A stretch of 39,169 nt of DNA from contig JAFSIR010000014.1 in NCBI GenBank assembly GCA_017439715.1, positions 1 to 39,169 on the forward strand, given 5' to 3'. Shown here in pieces: positions 7,227-15,071 of this stretch. The stretch comes from Clostridia bacterium (GTDB lineage: Bacteria; Bacillota; Clostridia; Christensenellales; QAND01). The position numbers and the translations under genes were made by a program. Every line of letters starts with the position of its first letter. The stretch's first letter is position 1. A model generated the notes under the pieces. The model was not told the DNA's origin. It ran no database searches and saw nothing but the letters and a program-made list of their open reading frames with translations.

Positions 7227-8801
7227 TCAGATTACATCTACTTTAATGCCCAGCAGCGCCTGCGCTTTGCGGGCCAGCTCGTTCATCTCATCTTCATCCG
7301 GGTTCACCGTTTTCATCACAAACTTTTCGCACCCGAACATGTCCTGCGCGGCCTTTGTAAGCTGCGGCATATATTTTTGCAATGCACCCATAAAGATCTC
7401 GTCGCCGGGCGCAAAAGTCACCATCAGCGTGTCCCCTTGGATGGATGCATGCCGTGCCATGTGCAGTGATTGGCTCACGCCCACATCCACCGCTCGCATG
7501 GTTTCATACAGCGTTTTGATAATATTCTTTTCATCCGTTCGCGGGGCCGTGGATGCCGGTTTTAGAGCGGCCGGTTTTTCCTTTGGCCGCGCCGGCGCTT
7601 TGGCCCGGGGCGTCGGATCTGCGATCGGGAACGGGATTTCTTCTTCCGGTGGGATTGGCGGCGGAATCTGTTCTTCCGGTATCGGCGCCCACGGCGCCTG
7701 TGTTGCAGCTGCCGGCCGTTCCTGCAAGCGGCGCACCTGTTCTTCCAGCGCTTCGATGCGCGCGATCAGCGCCGCATCACCCTGCTCCAGTTCCGGCGTG
7801 CACAGCCGCACAAGCGCAGCATCCATCAAAATGCGCGGCCGCGGCGAAAATGCCATGCGATTCTCCGCTTCCATCAGTTCGTCCATGATGCGGCTCAGCG
7901 CCGCGGTGTTGCCGCCGCTGACCAGCCGATCCCGCGTGTGCTGCATACAGGCGCGGGCAAACACTGCCATGTCGCTGCCGCCGCGATACACCCTGTCAGC
8001 GATCTCCAGGGCCTGCAGCCTGTCAAACTGCAGCAGTGCATCGATCATCGCCTGCACGTCTGCCCCGCCAACAGCGCCAAGGCCCGCAATGGCCACTGCT
8101 TCCGTCAGCCGCCCATCGTCCAGCTCCAGGCATTGGTCAAGCAGGCTGAGCGCATCGCGCAGCCCGCCTTCGGCCGTGCGCGCGATCAGCTCTAGGGCTT
8201 CCTCGTCCGCTTCCCGCCCGATCTGCGAAAGAATATACCGCAGCTGGCCGAGAATCACGTTTTCCGGGATGCGGCGGAAATCAAACCGCTGGCAGCGGGA
8301 TACGATGGTGGCCGGCAGCTTATGCGCTTCGGTTGTTGCCAGAATGAAAAGCACATGGCTCGGCGGCTCTTCCAGCGTTTTTAAAAGCGCGTTGAACGCC
8401 GCCCCGCTGAGCATATGCACTTCATCGATAATATACACTTTTGTTTTGAGCATGCTGGGCGCAAACTGCACCTGATCGCGCAGCTCGCGGATCTGGTCTA
8501 CCCCGTTGTTGCTGGCCGCATCGATCTCCACAATATCCACACTGAGCGCTTCATCGCTCATCCGGCATACGGCGCACTGCCCACAGGGGTTGCCGTTGCG
8601 CGGGTCCAGGCAATTGACCGCACGGGCCAGCACTTTGGCTGTGCTGGTTTTGCCGGTGCCGCGGGTGCCGCAAAAAAGATAGGCATGCGCCACACGGCTG
8701 GCCGTTACCTGGTTGGTCAGCGTGCGTACAATGGCTTCCTGCCCCAGCACCTGATCAAACGTGCGCGGCCGGTATTGCCGATATAACGCCAAATACGCCA
8801 T
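7227..8801 (-). CDS. dnaX: DNA polymerase III subunit gamma/tau
   Basis: DnaX is the clamp-loader ATPase of the replisome. I take the ATG at 8801 (MAYLALYRQYRPRTF), right after an AAGGAGG site; an upstream in-frame ATG would add 18 residues with no family similarity and would run through a hairpin. The 524-residue product has Walker A GTRGTGKTS at 45-53, zinc-module cysteines C64, C73, C76 and C79, the DEVH box at 126-129, and sensor residues in TTEAHKLPATIVSRCQRFDF. The middle is the clamp-loader collar, then a Pro/Ala-rich linker and a C-terminal domain. I see no A-AAA-AAG slippery heptamer, so separate gamma and tau forms are not indicated. First gene of dnaX - ybaB - recR - bofA. Confidence 0.96.
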   Translation of the reverse strand: MAYLALYRQYRPRTFDQVLGQEAIVRTLTNQVTASRVAHAYLFCGTRGTGKTSTAKVLARAVNCLDPRNGNPCGQCAVCRMSDEALSVDIVEIDAASNNGVDQIRELRDQVQFAPSMLKTKVYIIDEVHMLSGAAFNALLKTLEEPPSHVLFILATTEAHKLPATIVSRCQRFDFRRIPENVILGQLRYILSQIGREADEEALELIARTAEGGLRDALSLLDQCLELDDGRLTEAVAIAGLGAVGGADVQAMIDALLQFDRLQALEIADRVYRGGSDMAVFARACMQHTRDRLVSGGNTAALSRIMDELMEAENRMAFSPRPRILMDAALVRLCTPELEQGDAALIARIEALEEQVRRLQERPAAATQAPWAPIPEEQIPPPIPPEEEIPFPIADPTPRAKAPARPKEKPAALKPASTAPRTDEKNIIKTLYETMRAVDVGVSQSLHMARHASIQGDTLMVTFAPGDEIFMGALQKYMPQLTKAAQDMFGCEKFVMKTVNPDEDEMNELARKAQALLGIKVDVI

Positions 8802-8823
8802 CTGCTCCTCCTTTTGAAAACAA

Positions 8824-8845
8824 GGGCGGCGAGAAACGCCGCCCT
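8824..8845 (-). terminator. Hairpin between degV-like gene and dnaX
   Basis: GGGCGGCG (8824-8831) pairs perfectly with CGCCGCCC (8837-8844) around AGAAA. On the minus strand it follows the DegV stop and is followed by TTGTTTT, so it can act as a terminator of the DegV gene. It lies only about 25 bases before the dnaX start, and I see no dnaX promoter between them, so it may be a leaky attenuator. Confidence 0.7.
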
Positions 8846-8868
8846 GTTGATCCATCTTCTATGCTTGC

Positions 8869-9735
8869 TTATTCTTCTATGAATGCAAGGCCCACCACGC
8901 CCGGGCCGGTATGTCCGCCGATCACGGGGCCCAGCTGCATCGGAACAATCTTAATCAGCGGGCAATGCTCACTCAACTGCTTTTCAATAAACTGCCTGCC
9001 TTCCAGCAAAGAATATGTGAGCAGCAGCGTGCCGCCTTTTTCGCCGATCTTCTCCTGTGCAATGTCTGCCAAGCGGCGCCATGCCTTGCGCCGGCCCTTG
9101 GCCTTTTCCTGCACGACCAGGCGGCCTTCTTCATTGCAGCACAAAATGGGCTTAATATCCAGCACCGTGCCGAAAAACGCTGCGCTGCCGGACAGGCGCC
9201 CGCCGCGTTTGAGATAATTCAGATCATCCACGCTGAAGAGCATCACCGTTTTGTTTTTGTTCTGTTCCGTCCACTCGGCTATTTCTTCCATGCTGGCGCC
9301 CTGTTCCTGCATTTTATATGCGCGGTAGATCAGGGCAGACTGGCCAATCGAGATGGACAGCGTATCTACCAGCAGAATCTTAACGGAAGGATCTTCCTCC
9401 ATCAGCTCGTTGGCAGCCATCACACAGTTGTTGAAATGCTGGCTGAGCTGGTTGGACAGGCCAAGATACAGGATGTTTTTGCTGCGCTCCTGTGCCAGAG
9501 AGCGGAACCATTCCTTGATCTCCCACGGCGGTTTGCAGCTGGTGGAAAATCCCGCCCCGGCTGCGAGCCGCTCAAAAAAATCGGGGATGGTCACGGTAAT
9601 GCCAAGATCATAGTTATATTCTTCCCCATCAAGCATCAAAGGCATCGGAAAGACGGGTACATTATGGGCCTGAACGAAAGGCAGATCCAGTTCGCTATCA
9701 GCGTCGGTTGCAATGATATAGTCCATTGTTTTCAT
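8869..9735 (-). CDS. DegV family fatty-acid-binding protein
   Basis: The 288-residue protein matches DegV, which binds fatty acids and, as FakB, presents them to the kinase FakA for phosphorylation. The N-terminal part has I(A)TDADSELD and STSCKPP, where the DegV TDS/STSQPS motifs occur. The middle has LSNQLSQHFNNC (the GLSGTY-like segment), and the C-terminal half carries LKRGGRLSG and IGGHTGPG, the strongest family signatures. The usual serine that contacts the head group is at the TS of STS. No fakA is in the window. GGGGGAG precedes the ATG. It has its own strong promoter at 9814-9842. Confidence 0.93.
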   Translation of the reverse strand: MKTMDYIIATDADSELDLPFVQAHNVPVFPMPLMLDGEEYNYDLGITVTIPDFFERLAAGAGFSTSCKPPWEIKEWFRSLAQERSKNILYLGLSNQLSQHFNNCVMAANELMEEDPSVKILLVDTLSISIGQSALIYRAYKMQEQGASMEEIAEWTEQNKNKTVMLFSVDDLNYLKRGGRLSGSAAFFGTVLDIKPILCCNEEGRLVVQEKAKGRRKAWRRLADIAQEKIGEKGGTLLLTYSLLEGRQFIEKQLSEHCPLIKIVPMQLGPVIGGHTGPGVVGLAFIEE

Positions 9736-9813
9736 CGGGTCTCCCCCTTCCTAATCCCGTTATTTGCTGTTTTTGCGCGTTTTTTTGCAACATTGAATAA
9801 ACGGTATGTCAAG

Positions 9814-9842
9814 ATTATATCTTAAAACCCGTTCAACTTCAA
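9814..9842 (-). promoter_or_regulatory. Sigma-A promoter for the DegV gene
   Basis: On the minus strand TTGAAG (plus 9837-9842) is followed after 17 bases by a perfect TATAAT (plus 9814-9819). This would start transcription about 70 bases before the DegV start codon. Confidence 0.75.
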
Positions 9843-9864
9843 TCTTTACATGTCGGCAACGCTG

Positions 9865-10257
9865 TCAAATTTCGTCAAAAAACTCAATGCTCTCCTCGCC
9901 GAAACCGATCACAAACGCGTTGCATACTTTTGTGGGATTCAGCTCGCCGAGCACCATCTCCCGCGGCGCGCGGTGGGCCTGCGCGCCGGCTGCCAAAGCC
10001 GCATCATAAGCCGCCTGCACATCAGGCGTGCGCAGACACAGATGGGCAAAACGCGCGTTTTCTTCCGCCTGCTCCGTGCCCGAAGCAAACAGCTCCACAC
10101 ACGAACCGCCCATGTCAATCATCAGCGCCCGTTTCTCGTTTTCGCCCCACGCATTTACCACCACGCCGCCCAGCGCCTGATACAGCGCGGCAGAACGATC
10201 GAACTGGTCAGCCGGCACTTTGAGTGCTACATGATGAAATCCCTGTGCTAATGCCAT
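9865..10257 (-). CDS. VOC superfamily (glyoxalase/bleomycin resistance-like) protein
   Basis: The 130-residue protein begins GFHHVALKVPADQFDRSAALYQALGG, the usual first beta-alpha-beta motif of the vicinal oxygen chelate fold, with the metal-ligand His in HHVAL. A second half-repeat (FAHLCLRTPDVQAAYDAALAAGA) contains the second His, and the end (ESIEFFDEI) provides the Glu of the fourth ligand position, so a metal site is possible. These proteins include lyases, epimerases and dioxygenases; the reaction is unknown here. The start lies two bases after the stop of the M20 peptidase gene, so the two are translationally coupled and transcribed from 11692. Confidence 0.88.
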   Translation of the reverse strand: MALAQGFHHVALKVPADQFDRSAALYQALGGVVVNAWGENEKRALMIDMGGSCVELFASGTEQAEENARFAHLCLRTPDVQAAYDAALAAGAQAHRAPREMVLGELNPTKVCNAFVIGFGEESIEFFDEI

Positions 10258-10259
10258 TG

Positions 10260-11657
10260 TTATTGCTCCTTTCGCCCCTGCTCGGAACAGAGGTTATAAA
10301 TCAGGTTAACATAAAAACTCACGCTTTCCTGCAGCCCGGCAATGGGCATGCGTTCGTTTGTGCCGTGCACAGTATCATGCAGGTGCATGGCGCCGATAAA
10401 CGGCGTGAACCGATACACCCCCGGGCTTACCAGCCCAAAATGCCGCGCATCCGTGCCGCCCAGCACCATCTTGGGCACAATCACCGCTTCCGGCCGCATC
10501 TGATGGATGGTGCGGCTCAAAATTTCAAAGCTTTCCCCTTCCATGCGGCTGATGATAGACGCATTCTGCCCTTTTACGATGCTTACCGAAACGCGGTCGT
10601 CTGCGATCACGAGCTCGCACCAGGCAACCACATCTTCCACCGTTTGCACCGGGGAAAGGCGGAAGTTGAACACCGCCTGTGCTTTTTGCGGCATGATGTT
10701 GGGCGCCGGAGCGCCAAAGGCCTGCGTGCCCGCCGTTGTGGTGCGCAGCATGGCGCGCCCTTTCGGGGTGCGGGCAATCAGCTCTGTAAACGCCTGTTCT
10801 GTTTCCGGCAGCCCCAACGCCGCGGCTTTAAGCTCTTCATCTTCCAGATACGGGCCCACCGCTTTATACATCGCGCTCAGCGGCGCCGTAACCTCATAGG
10901 GGAACGGGTGCTCCTGCACCGCCAGGATCGCTTTTGCCAAAATGCTCAGCGCCGTATCATCTTCCGGCACGGAAGAATGCCCGCCCTTGTGCGAAGCTTC
11001 CAGCTTTACATCCAGATACCCTTTTTCAAACACGCCGATGGAGGCCAAAAGCACGCCCGGAGCGCCCATTTCCGCCCCGTCGCCGAAACCGCCGCCCTCA
11101 TCCAGCACAAGGTCTACCGTTATGCCCTGTGCCTTGAGCGAGGCGGCAATGGCTTCTGCCCCGGCATGGCCCAGCACTTCTTCATCATGGCCAAAGGCAA
11201 GATACACATCCCGATCGGGCGTGAACCCGGCGGCGATCAGCGCTTCCACGCCTTCCATGGCGCCCATGATCGCATTTTTAATGTCCAGCGAGCCACGGCC
11301 CCAAACAAATTCATCGTCAATATCACCGGCAAAAGCGTCATGTACCCAATCCTGCTCCGTGCCGGGTTCAACGGGCACCACATCCTGATGCGCCATCAGC
11401 AGGATCCCGTTGCGCCCGGACGCGCCCGTACCCGCCCAGCGATACAACAGGGCGTGTTGGTTGATCAGCCGCCGCTCCAGCGTTTTGTGCAGCAGCGGAT
11501 ATGTTTTTTCAAGATACGCGCGGAAGCCTTCAAAAGGCACGGGATCAATCTTCGTCGGATCGTTGTTGGAAATGGTTTTATAGATCAGCATTCCGGCCAG
11601 ATGCTCGGCGATCTCACGATCGCCCGGCAGCTGAACACCGCATACAGGGGTAAGCAT
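10260..11657 (-). CDS. M20 family metallopeptidase (PM20D1/carboxypeptidase S-like)
   Basis: I take the ATG at 11657 behind a GGGAGG site; the open frame continues far upstream but that stretch is antisense to the MATE gene. The 465-residue protein has the M20 zinc ligands: H90 and D92 in MAHQDVVP, D125 in GRGSLDIKN, E159/E160 in GHDEEVLG, and the distal His in GGTDARHFG. Length and motifs match the carboxypeptidase S / PM20D1 branch, which hydrolyses peptides or N-acyl amino acids. No signal peptide is seen, so it should act in the cytoplasm. It heads an operon with the VOC gene. Confidence 0.9.
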   Translation of the reverse strand: MLTPVCGVQLPGDREIAEHLAGMLIYKTISNNDPTKIDPVPFEGFRAYLEKTYPLLHKTLERRLINQHALLYRWAGTGASGRNGILLMAHQDVVPVEPGTEQDWVHDAFAGDIDDEFVWGRGSLDIKNAIMGAMEGVEALIAAGFTPDRDVYLAFGHDEEVLGHAGAEAIAASLKAQGITVDLVLDEGGGFGDGAEMGAPGVLLASIGVFEKGYLDVKLEASHKGGHSSVPEDDTALSILAKAILAVQEHPFPYEVTAPLSAMYKAVGPYLEDEELKAAALGLPETEQAFTELIARTPKGRAMLRTTTAGTQAFGAPAPNIMPQKAQAVFNFRLSPVQTVEDVVAWCELVIADDRVSVSIVKGQNASIISRMEGESFEILSRTIHQMRPEAVIVPKMVLGGTDARHFGLVSPGVYRFTPFIGAMHLHDTVHGTNERMPIAGLQESVSFYVNLIYNLCSEQGRKEQ

Positions 11658-11691
11658 TATATGTTCCTCCCTTAAAACAATATGTGATTTT

Positions 11692-11720
11692 ACTATACAA
11701 AATCCTGCGCCGTTGCGCAA
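11692..11720 (-). promoter_or_regulatory. Promoter for the M20 peptidase gene, overlapping a palindrome
   Basis: On the minus strand TTGCGC (plus 11715-11720) and TATAGT (plus 11692-11697) are 17 bases apart. The -35 box lies inside the perfect 10-base palindrome GTTGCGCAAC (11712-11721), which could be an operator half-site shared with the divergent MATE promoter. Confidence 0.55.
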
Positions 11721-11729
11721 CAATATGGG

Positions 11730-11758
11730 TTGACGAAAACCGCCAAAACCGCCATACT
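11730..11758 (+). promoter_or_regulatory. Promoter for the MATE exporter gene
   Basis: TTGACG (11730-11735, 5 of 6 consensus) and CATACT (11753-11758) are 17 bases apart. It is divergent from the M20 promoter, with the -35 boxes only about 10 bases apart. Confidence 0.6.
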
Positions 11759-11790
11759 GATATGCGTTTCTTACTATAGGAGGATTTGGC

Positions 11791-13158
11791 TTGTCTGTTT
11801 CTGCCAACAAAAAAGCAATGCTGCGCACCGTTCTTTTGCTCGCCTGGCCCACCGTTGTTGAGCTGGCGCTGCAAACGCTGGTGCAATATGTGGATACCGC
11901 CATGGTGGGGCATATCGGCGCTTCTGCTTCGGCCGCCGTTGGGCTGACAACGACCACCATGTGGCTAATCAGCGCCCCGTTTTCCGCCATGGGCACGGGC
12001 GTTCTGTCCACCATTGCCAAAGCCGTGGGCGCCAAGGATACAGAGCGGGTCAGGTCAGCGGCCGGCCAGGCCGTTCTCCTCTGCCTGATTGTTGGCATCA
12101 GCATCACAGCGGTAGCACTGGGGGCTGCCCCTTTCCTGCCCGGTTGGCTGGGCGCAGATGCACAGATCCGCTCCGAAGCATTTTTATACTTTTTTGTAAT
12201 CAATATCCCACTGCTGCTGCGGGGAATGACCATTATTCTCGGCGCTGCGCTGCGCGCCGCGGGTGACACCAAAACCCCGCTGCTGGTGAACGCAACGGTG
12301 AATCTTGTGAACATTGTGTTCAACTATCTGCTGATCGGCAGCCCTGTTACCGTGCTTGGCCTGTATATCCCGCGGGCCGGCCTTGGCGTGCTGGGCGCGG
12401 CGATCGCAACGGCACTGTCGTTCGCTGTGGGCGGGGTGCTGATGCTGCACGCCCTGTACCGGCACCAGCTGCTGTCTCCGCGCGGAAAGCCGCAGCTGGA
12501 TAAGCCTGTGATGCGCGATTGCGTGTCTGTCGGCCTCCCTGTGATGGCCACGCGCCTGTTTGTGTTTTCCGGCCAGGTGGTGTTCACCTCTTTGGTTTCG
12601 CGGTTGGGCACACTGGCCTTGGCCGCCCATTCCATTGCGCTAACGGCCGAACAGGCGTTTTATGTGCCCGGTTTCGGCATCCAAACCGCCGCATCCGCCC
12701 TGTCCGGCCAATCGATCGGCGCGCAGAACGAAAAAGCGCTCGACCATGTTACCGTGCTGACCACCACCATTGCTTCGGCCGCCATGGGGCTGATGGCCGT
12801 GTTCCTTTTCTTTTGGCCCGAAGCAGTGATGCGCATTTTCACGCAGGATCCGGCGGTGATCGCGATGGGCACGGTGATCCTGCGGATCGTGGCTGTCTCC
12901 GAGCCGCTGTATGCCGTTGCCATCATCCTCGAAGGCGTGTTTAACGGTGCGGGCGACACGAAGATCCCGTTCCTGTTCTCTACCGGTTGTATGTGGGGCA
13001 TCCGCATCCTGTTCACCTATATCTGCACGGTGCATTTTGGCCTTGGGCTGGCCGCCGTGTGGGGCTGCATGGTGGCAGACAACTGCGTGCGCTGCCTGCT
13101 GCTGCTCATCCGCGTGCTGCGCGGGCGATGGAAGCGCCGGTATTTTGGCGAAGAATAA
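11791..13158 (+). CDS. MATE family efflux transporter
   Basis: The 455-residue protein shows the about twelve-helix layout of the multidrug and toxin extrusion family, in two related halves. The first helix region reads LAWPTVVELALQTLVQYVDTAMVG, a standard MATE N terminus, and the PGFGIQTAASALSGQSIGAQ segment of the second half is a family landmark. MATE proteins export cationic drugs or metabolites in exchange for Na+ or H+. The start is TTG at 11791, seven bases after AGGAGG (11779-11784); no in-frame ATG lies closer to the site. It is transcribed divergently from the M20 peptidase. The C-terminal tail is basic (RGRWKRRYFGEE). Confidence 0.92.
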   Translation: MSVSANKKAMLRTVLLLAWPTVVELALQTLVQYVDTAMVGHIGASASAAVGLTTTTMWLISAPFSAMGTGVLSTIAKAVGAKDTERVRSAAGQAVLLCLIVGISITAVALGAAPFLPGWLGADAQIRSEAFLYFFVINIPLLLRGMTIILGAALRAAGDTKTPLLVNATVNLVNIVFNYLLIGSPVTVLGLYIPRAGLGVLGAAIATALSFAVGGVLMLHALYRHQLLSPRGKPQLDKPVMRDCVSVGLPVMATRLFVFSGQVVFTSLVSRLGTLALAAHSIALTAEQAFYVPGFGIQTAASALSGQSIGAQNEKALDHVTVLTTTIASAAMGLMAVFLFFWPEAVMRIFTQDPAVIAMGTVILRIVAVSEPLYAVAIILEGVFNGAGDTKIPFLFSTGCMWGIRILFTYICTVHFGLGLAAVWGCMVADNCVRCLLLLIRVLRGRWKRRYFGEE

Positions 13159-13253
13159 AATAGCCCCGTTCTTTTAAAAAACAGGCATGGCAGCGGAGGT
13201 TCGCCGCCGTTATCCTGCATCCGATAAACCAAAACATAGCGGAGGTAGTTACA

Positions 13254-13433
13254 ATGGCCAAAGAAAAAAGATTTGTGAAAGTATACGCCCAGGGCGCAGG
13301 TTCTGTGGAAATCTGGGTGGACAAGGAAACAGGTGTAAACTATTTGTATCATGCCAGCGGCTATGCAGGCGGTTTAACGGTTTTATTGGATCAGGACGGG
13401 AAACCTGTTGTTACACATATGGAAGAACAATAA
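13254..13433 (+). CDS. Small DUF6440-like protein
   Basis: This 59-residue reading frame (MAKEKRFVKVYAQG to HMEEQ) starts at an ATG eight bases after GCGGAGG. It contains WVDKETGVNYLYH and a Gly-rich AGGLTVLLDQDGKPV, which I recall as the core of the small clostridial family named DUF6440; the assignment is from memory. It looks like a compact all-beta cytoplasmic protein, with no signal or membrane segment. It lies 95 bases after the MATE gene and before a very strong terminator. Function unknown. It falls below a 60-codon cutoff. Confidence 0.75.
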   Translation: MAKEKRFVKVYAQGAGSVEIWVDKETGVNYLYHASGYAGGLTVLLDQDGKPVVTHMEEQ

Positions 13434-13510
13434 ATGCCGTTTGGCGAACCGCTCTTTTCTGCGCCGTTCGATGCAGGGGTAGTGTTCGATCATTGCTTAA
13501 CCTGCAGCAA

Positions 13511-13546
13511 AAAACCGGCCTATGAACACGTTCATAGGCCGGTTTT
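13511..13546. terminator. Bidirectional terminator, 16-bp perfect stem
   Basis: AAAACCGGCCTATGAA (13511-13526) and its exact complement (13531-13546) enclose CACG, with T-rich tails on both strands. It closes the MATE/DUF6440 unit on plus and the ABC importer operon on minus. Confidence 0.95.
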
Positions 13547-13556
13547 GTTGTTTTGC

Positions 13557-14336
13557 TTAGAACAGCACTTTGCTTAAGAACTCGCGCGTGCGCGGGCTTT
13601 GCGGATCGCCAAAGATCTGCTCGGGCGTGCCGCTTTCTTCGATCACGCCGCCATCCATAAACAAGATGCGGTTGCTCACTGCGCGGGCAAAGCCCATTTC
13701 GTGCGTGACCAGCACCGTTGTCATCCCGCCCTTAACGAGCGTGCGGATCACGTCGAGCACTTCGCCGACCATTTCAGGGTCAAGGGCGCTGGTGGGCTCG
13801 TCAAACAGCATCACATCGGGGCTCATGGCCAGCGCGCGCACAATGGCGAGGCGCTGTTTCTGCCCGCCGGAAAGCGTGCGCGGGAACACATTGGCTTTAT
13901 CTGCAAGACCAATGCGCTTAAGCAGGCCCATCGCCGTTTCGTTCGCTTCTTCCTTGCTCATTTTCTTGGTCATCACCGGGGCCAGCGTTACATTGTCCAG
14001 CACGGACAGGTGCGGGAACACGTTGAACTGCTGGAATACCATGCCCATCTTTCTGCGGTGAATATCCACGTTAACGCCTTTGGCGTTGATTTGAACGCCT
14101 TCAAAGAAGATCTTGCCTTCTTCGGGCGTTTCCAGCAAATTCAAGCAGCGCAGAAAGGTGCTCTTGCCGCTGCCGCTGGGCCCGATCACGGACACAACCT
14201 CGCCCTGATGGATCACTTCATCGATCCCTTTAAGAACGTGCAGTTTTCCAAAGCTTTTATGCAGGCCTTCCACACGGATCAGTTCCTGCCCTTTTACAAG
14301 GCCGTTATCATTCGGCTGAATCATGCTTTCAGTCAT
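13557..14336 (-). CDS. Polar amino acid ABC transporter ATP-binding protein
   Basis: The 259-residue protein is the ATPase of a GlnQ/HisP-type importer. Walker [10 protein letters not shown] is at residues 52-60, the Q-loop follows in [14 protein letters not shown], the ABC signature is [11 protein letters not shown] and the Walker B is [13 protein letters not shown], followed by the H-loop VTHEMGFAR. These extended motifs are those of the polar amino acid family. The ATG overlaps the stop of the permease gene by eight bases (translational coupling). Last gene of binding protein - permease - ATPase; the terminator at 13511-13546 follows. The amino acid carried is not known. Confidence 0.95.
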   Translation of the reverse strand: MTESMIQPNDNGLVKGQELIRVEGLHKSFGKLHVLKGIDEVIHQGEVVSVIGPSGSGKSTFLRCLNLLETPEEGKIFFEGVQINAKGVNVDIHRRKMGMVFQQFNVFPHLSVLDNVTLAPVMTKKMSKEEANETAMGLLKRIGLADKANVFPRTLSGGQKQRLAIVRALAMSPDVMLFDEPTSALDPEMVGEVLDVIRTLVKGGMTTVLVTHEMGFARAVSNRILFMDGGVIEESGTPEQIFGDPQSPRTREFLSKVLF

Positions 14337-14982
14337 CCTGCCTCATTCTCCTTTCCAACAAGCCCAACAGCTTACTCATGCTGAACGTGAGCACAAAATA
14401 AATGATACCGGCAATGATCAGCGCCTGGAACGGCAGGAAGTATGCCGCACCTACCGTGGCACGCACCGTCATGATATCGCCGATCATAAAGGTGGACAGC
14501 AGTGAGGTTTCCTTGATCATCATGATAAACTCGTTGCCGATCGCCGGCAGAATGTTACGGATCGCCTGCGGCAGCACGATTTTGATCATCGTTTGTCCGC
14601 TGGTCAGGCCCAAAGACCGGGCCGCTTCCGTTTGCCCCACATCAATGCTCTGAATGCCGGAGCGGATCAGCTCAGACACATATGCGGTGCTGTTCACAAC
14701 AAGAGCGAACAAGGCACAAAAATACTTGTCAAGCACAAGCCCCAGCTGCGCCGGCAGCAGGAAAAAAATCCACAGCTGCAGCAATATAGGCGTGCCGCGG
14801 ATCACTTCAACATACACTGTGCTGATCGCCCGAAGGATCTTGGATTTGTTCATCCGCATCAGGCACACCAGCGAGCCGAAAATCAGCCCCAGGAACACCG
14901 TGATGAGCGAGGTATATACCGTGACCCAAGTGCCCTGCAGAAACTGCGGCCACGCGGCGGCAATCAATTTAATAACTCTCAT
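14329..14982 (-). CDS. Polar amino acid ABC transporter permease
   Basis: The 217-residue protein has about five membrane helices and the binding-protein-dependent permease EAA loop [22 protein letters not shown], which docks with the ATPase. The preceding [14 protein letters not shown] is the HisM/GlnP family landmark. With only one permease gene the channel is presumably a homodimer. It lies between the substrate-binding protein (upstream) and the ATPase (overlapping downstream). The ATG at 14982 has AAGGAG upstream; a second ATG closer to the site is out of frame and stops after three codons. Confidence 0.95.
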   Translation of the reverse strand: MRVIKLIAAAWPQFLQGTWVTVYTSLITVFLGLIFGSLVCLMRMNKSKILRAISTVYVEVIRGTPILLQLWIFFLLPAQLGLVLDKYFCALFALVVNSTAYVSELIRSGIQSIDVGQTEAARSLGLTSGQTMIKIVLPQAIRNILPAIGNEFIMMIKETSLLSTFMIGDIMTVRATVGAAYFLPFQALIIAGIIYFVLTFSMSKLLGLLERRMRQDD

Positions 14983-15010
14983 ATTCGCATTTGCTCCTTA
15001 TTGCGGAATG

Positions 15011-15039
15011 CCGGCGCAGCCCTGTATCAGCTGCGCCGG
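15011..15039 (-). repeat. Intercistronic hairpin between binding protein and permease genes
   Basis: CCGGCGCAGC (15011-15020) and GCTGCGCCGG (15030-15039) are exact complements with a nine-base loop. No T tract follows on the minus strand, so this is more likely an mRNA-stabilising or partial-attenuating hairpin that keeps binding protein levels above the membrane components. Confidence 0.6.
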
Positions 15040-15071
15040 TCTCCGTTGCATTGCTATTGATATACAGCCTC

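Noticed and set aside
6889-8475. 528-codon open frame on plus strand over dnaX
   Set aside because: It is antisense to dnaX, has low-complexity Ser/Ala composition from GC-rich codon shadowing and no ribosome site.
7227-8801. Programmed frameshift in dnaX
   Set aside because: No A-AAA-AAG type slippery heptamer was seen in the reading frame.
10224-11675. 483-codon open frame on plus strand over the M20 gene
   Set aside because: Antisense to the M20 peptidase with its complete zinc site; composition rich in His, Arg and Gln, typical of a shadow frame.
11658-12323. N-terminal extension of the M20 peptidase frame
   Set aside because: It is antisense to the MATE gene and the ATG at 11657 has a good ribosome site and family-like start.
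13187-13525. 112-codon plus-strand frame overlapping the small DUF6440-like gene
   Set aside because: Its ATG has no ribosome site, and the other frame has a clean start and a conserved core.
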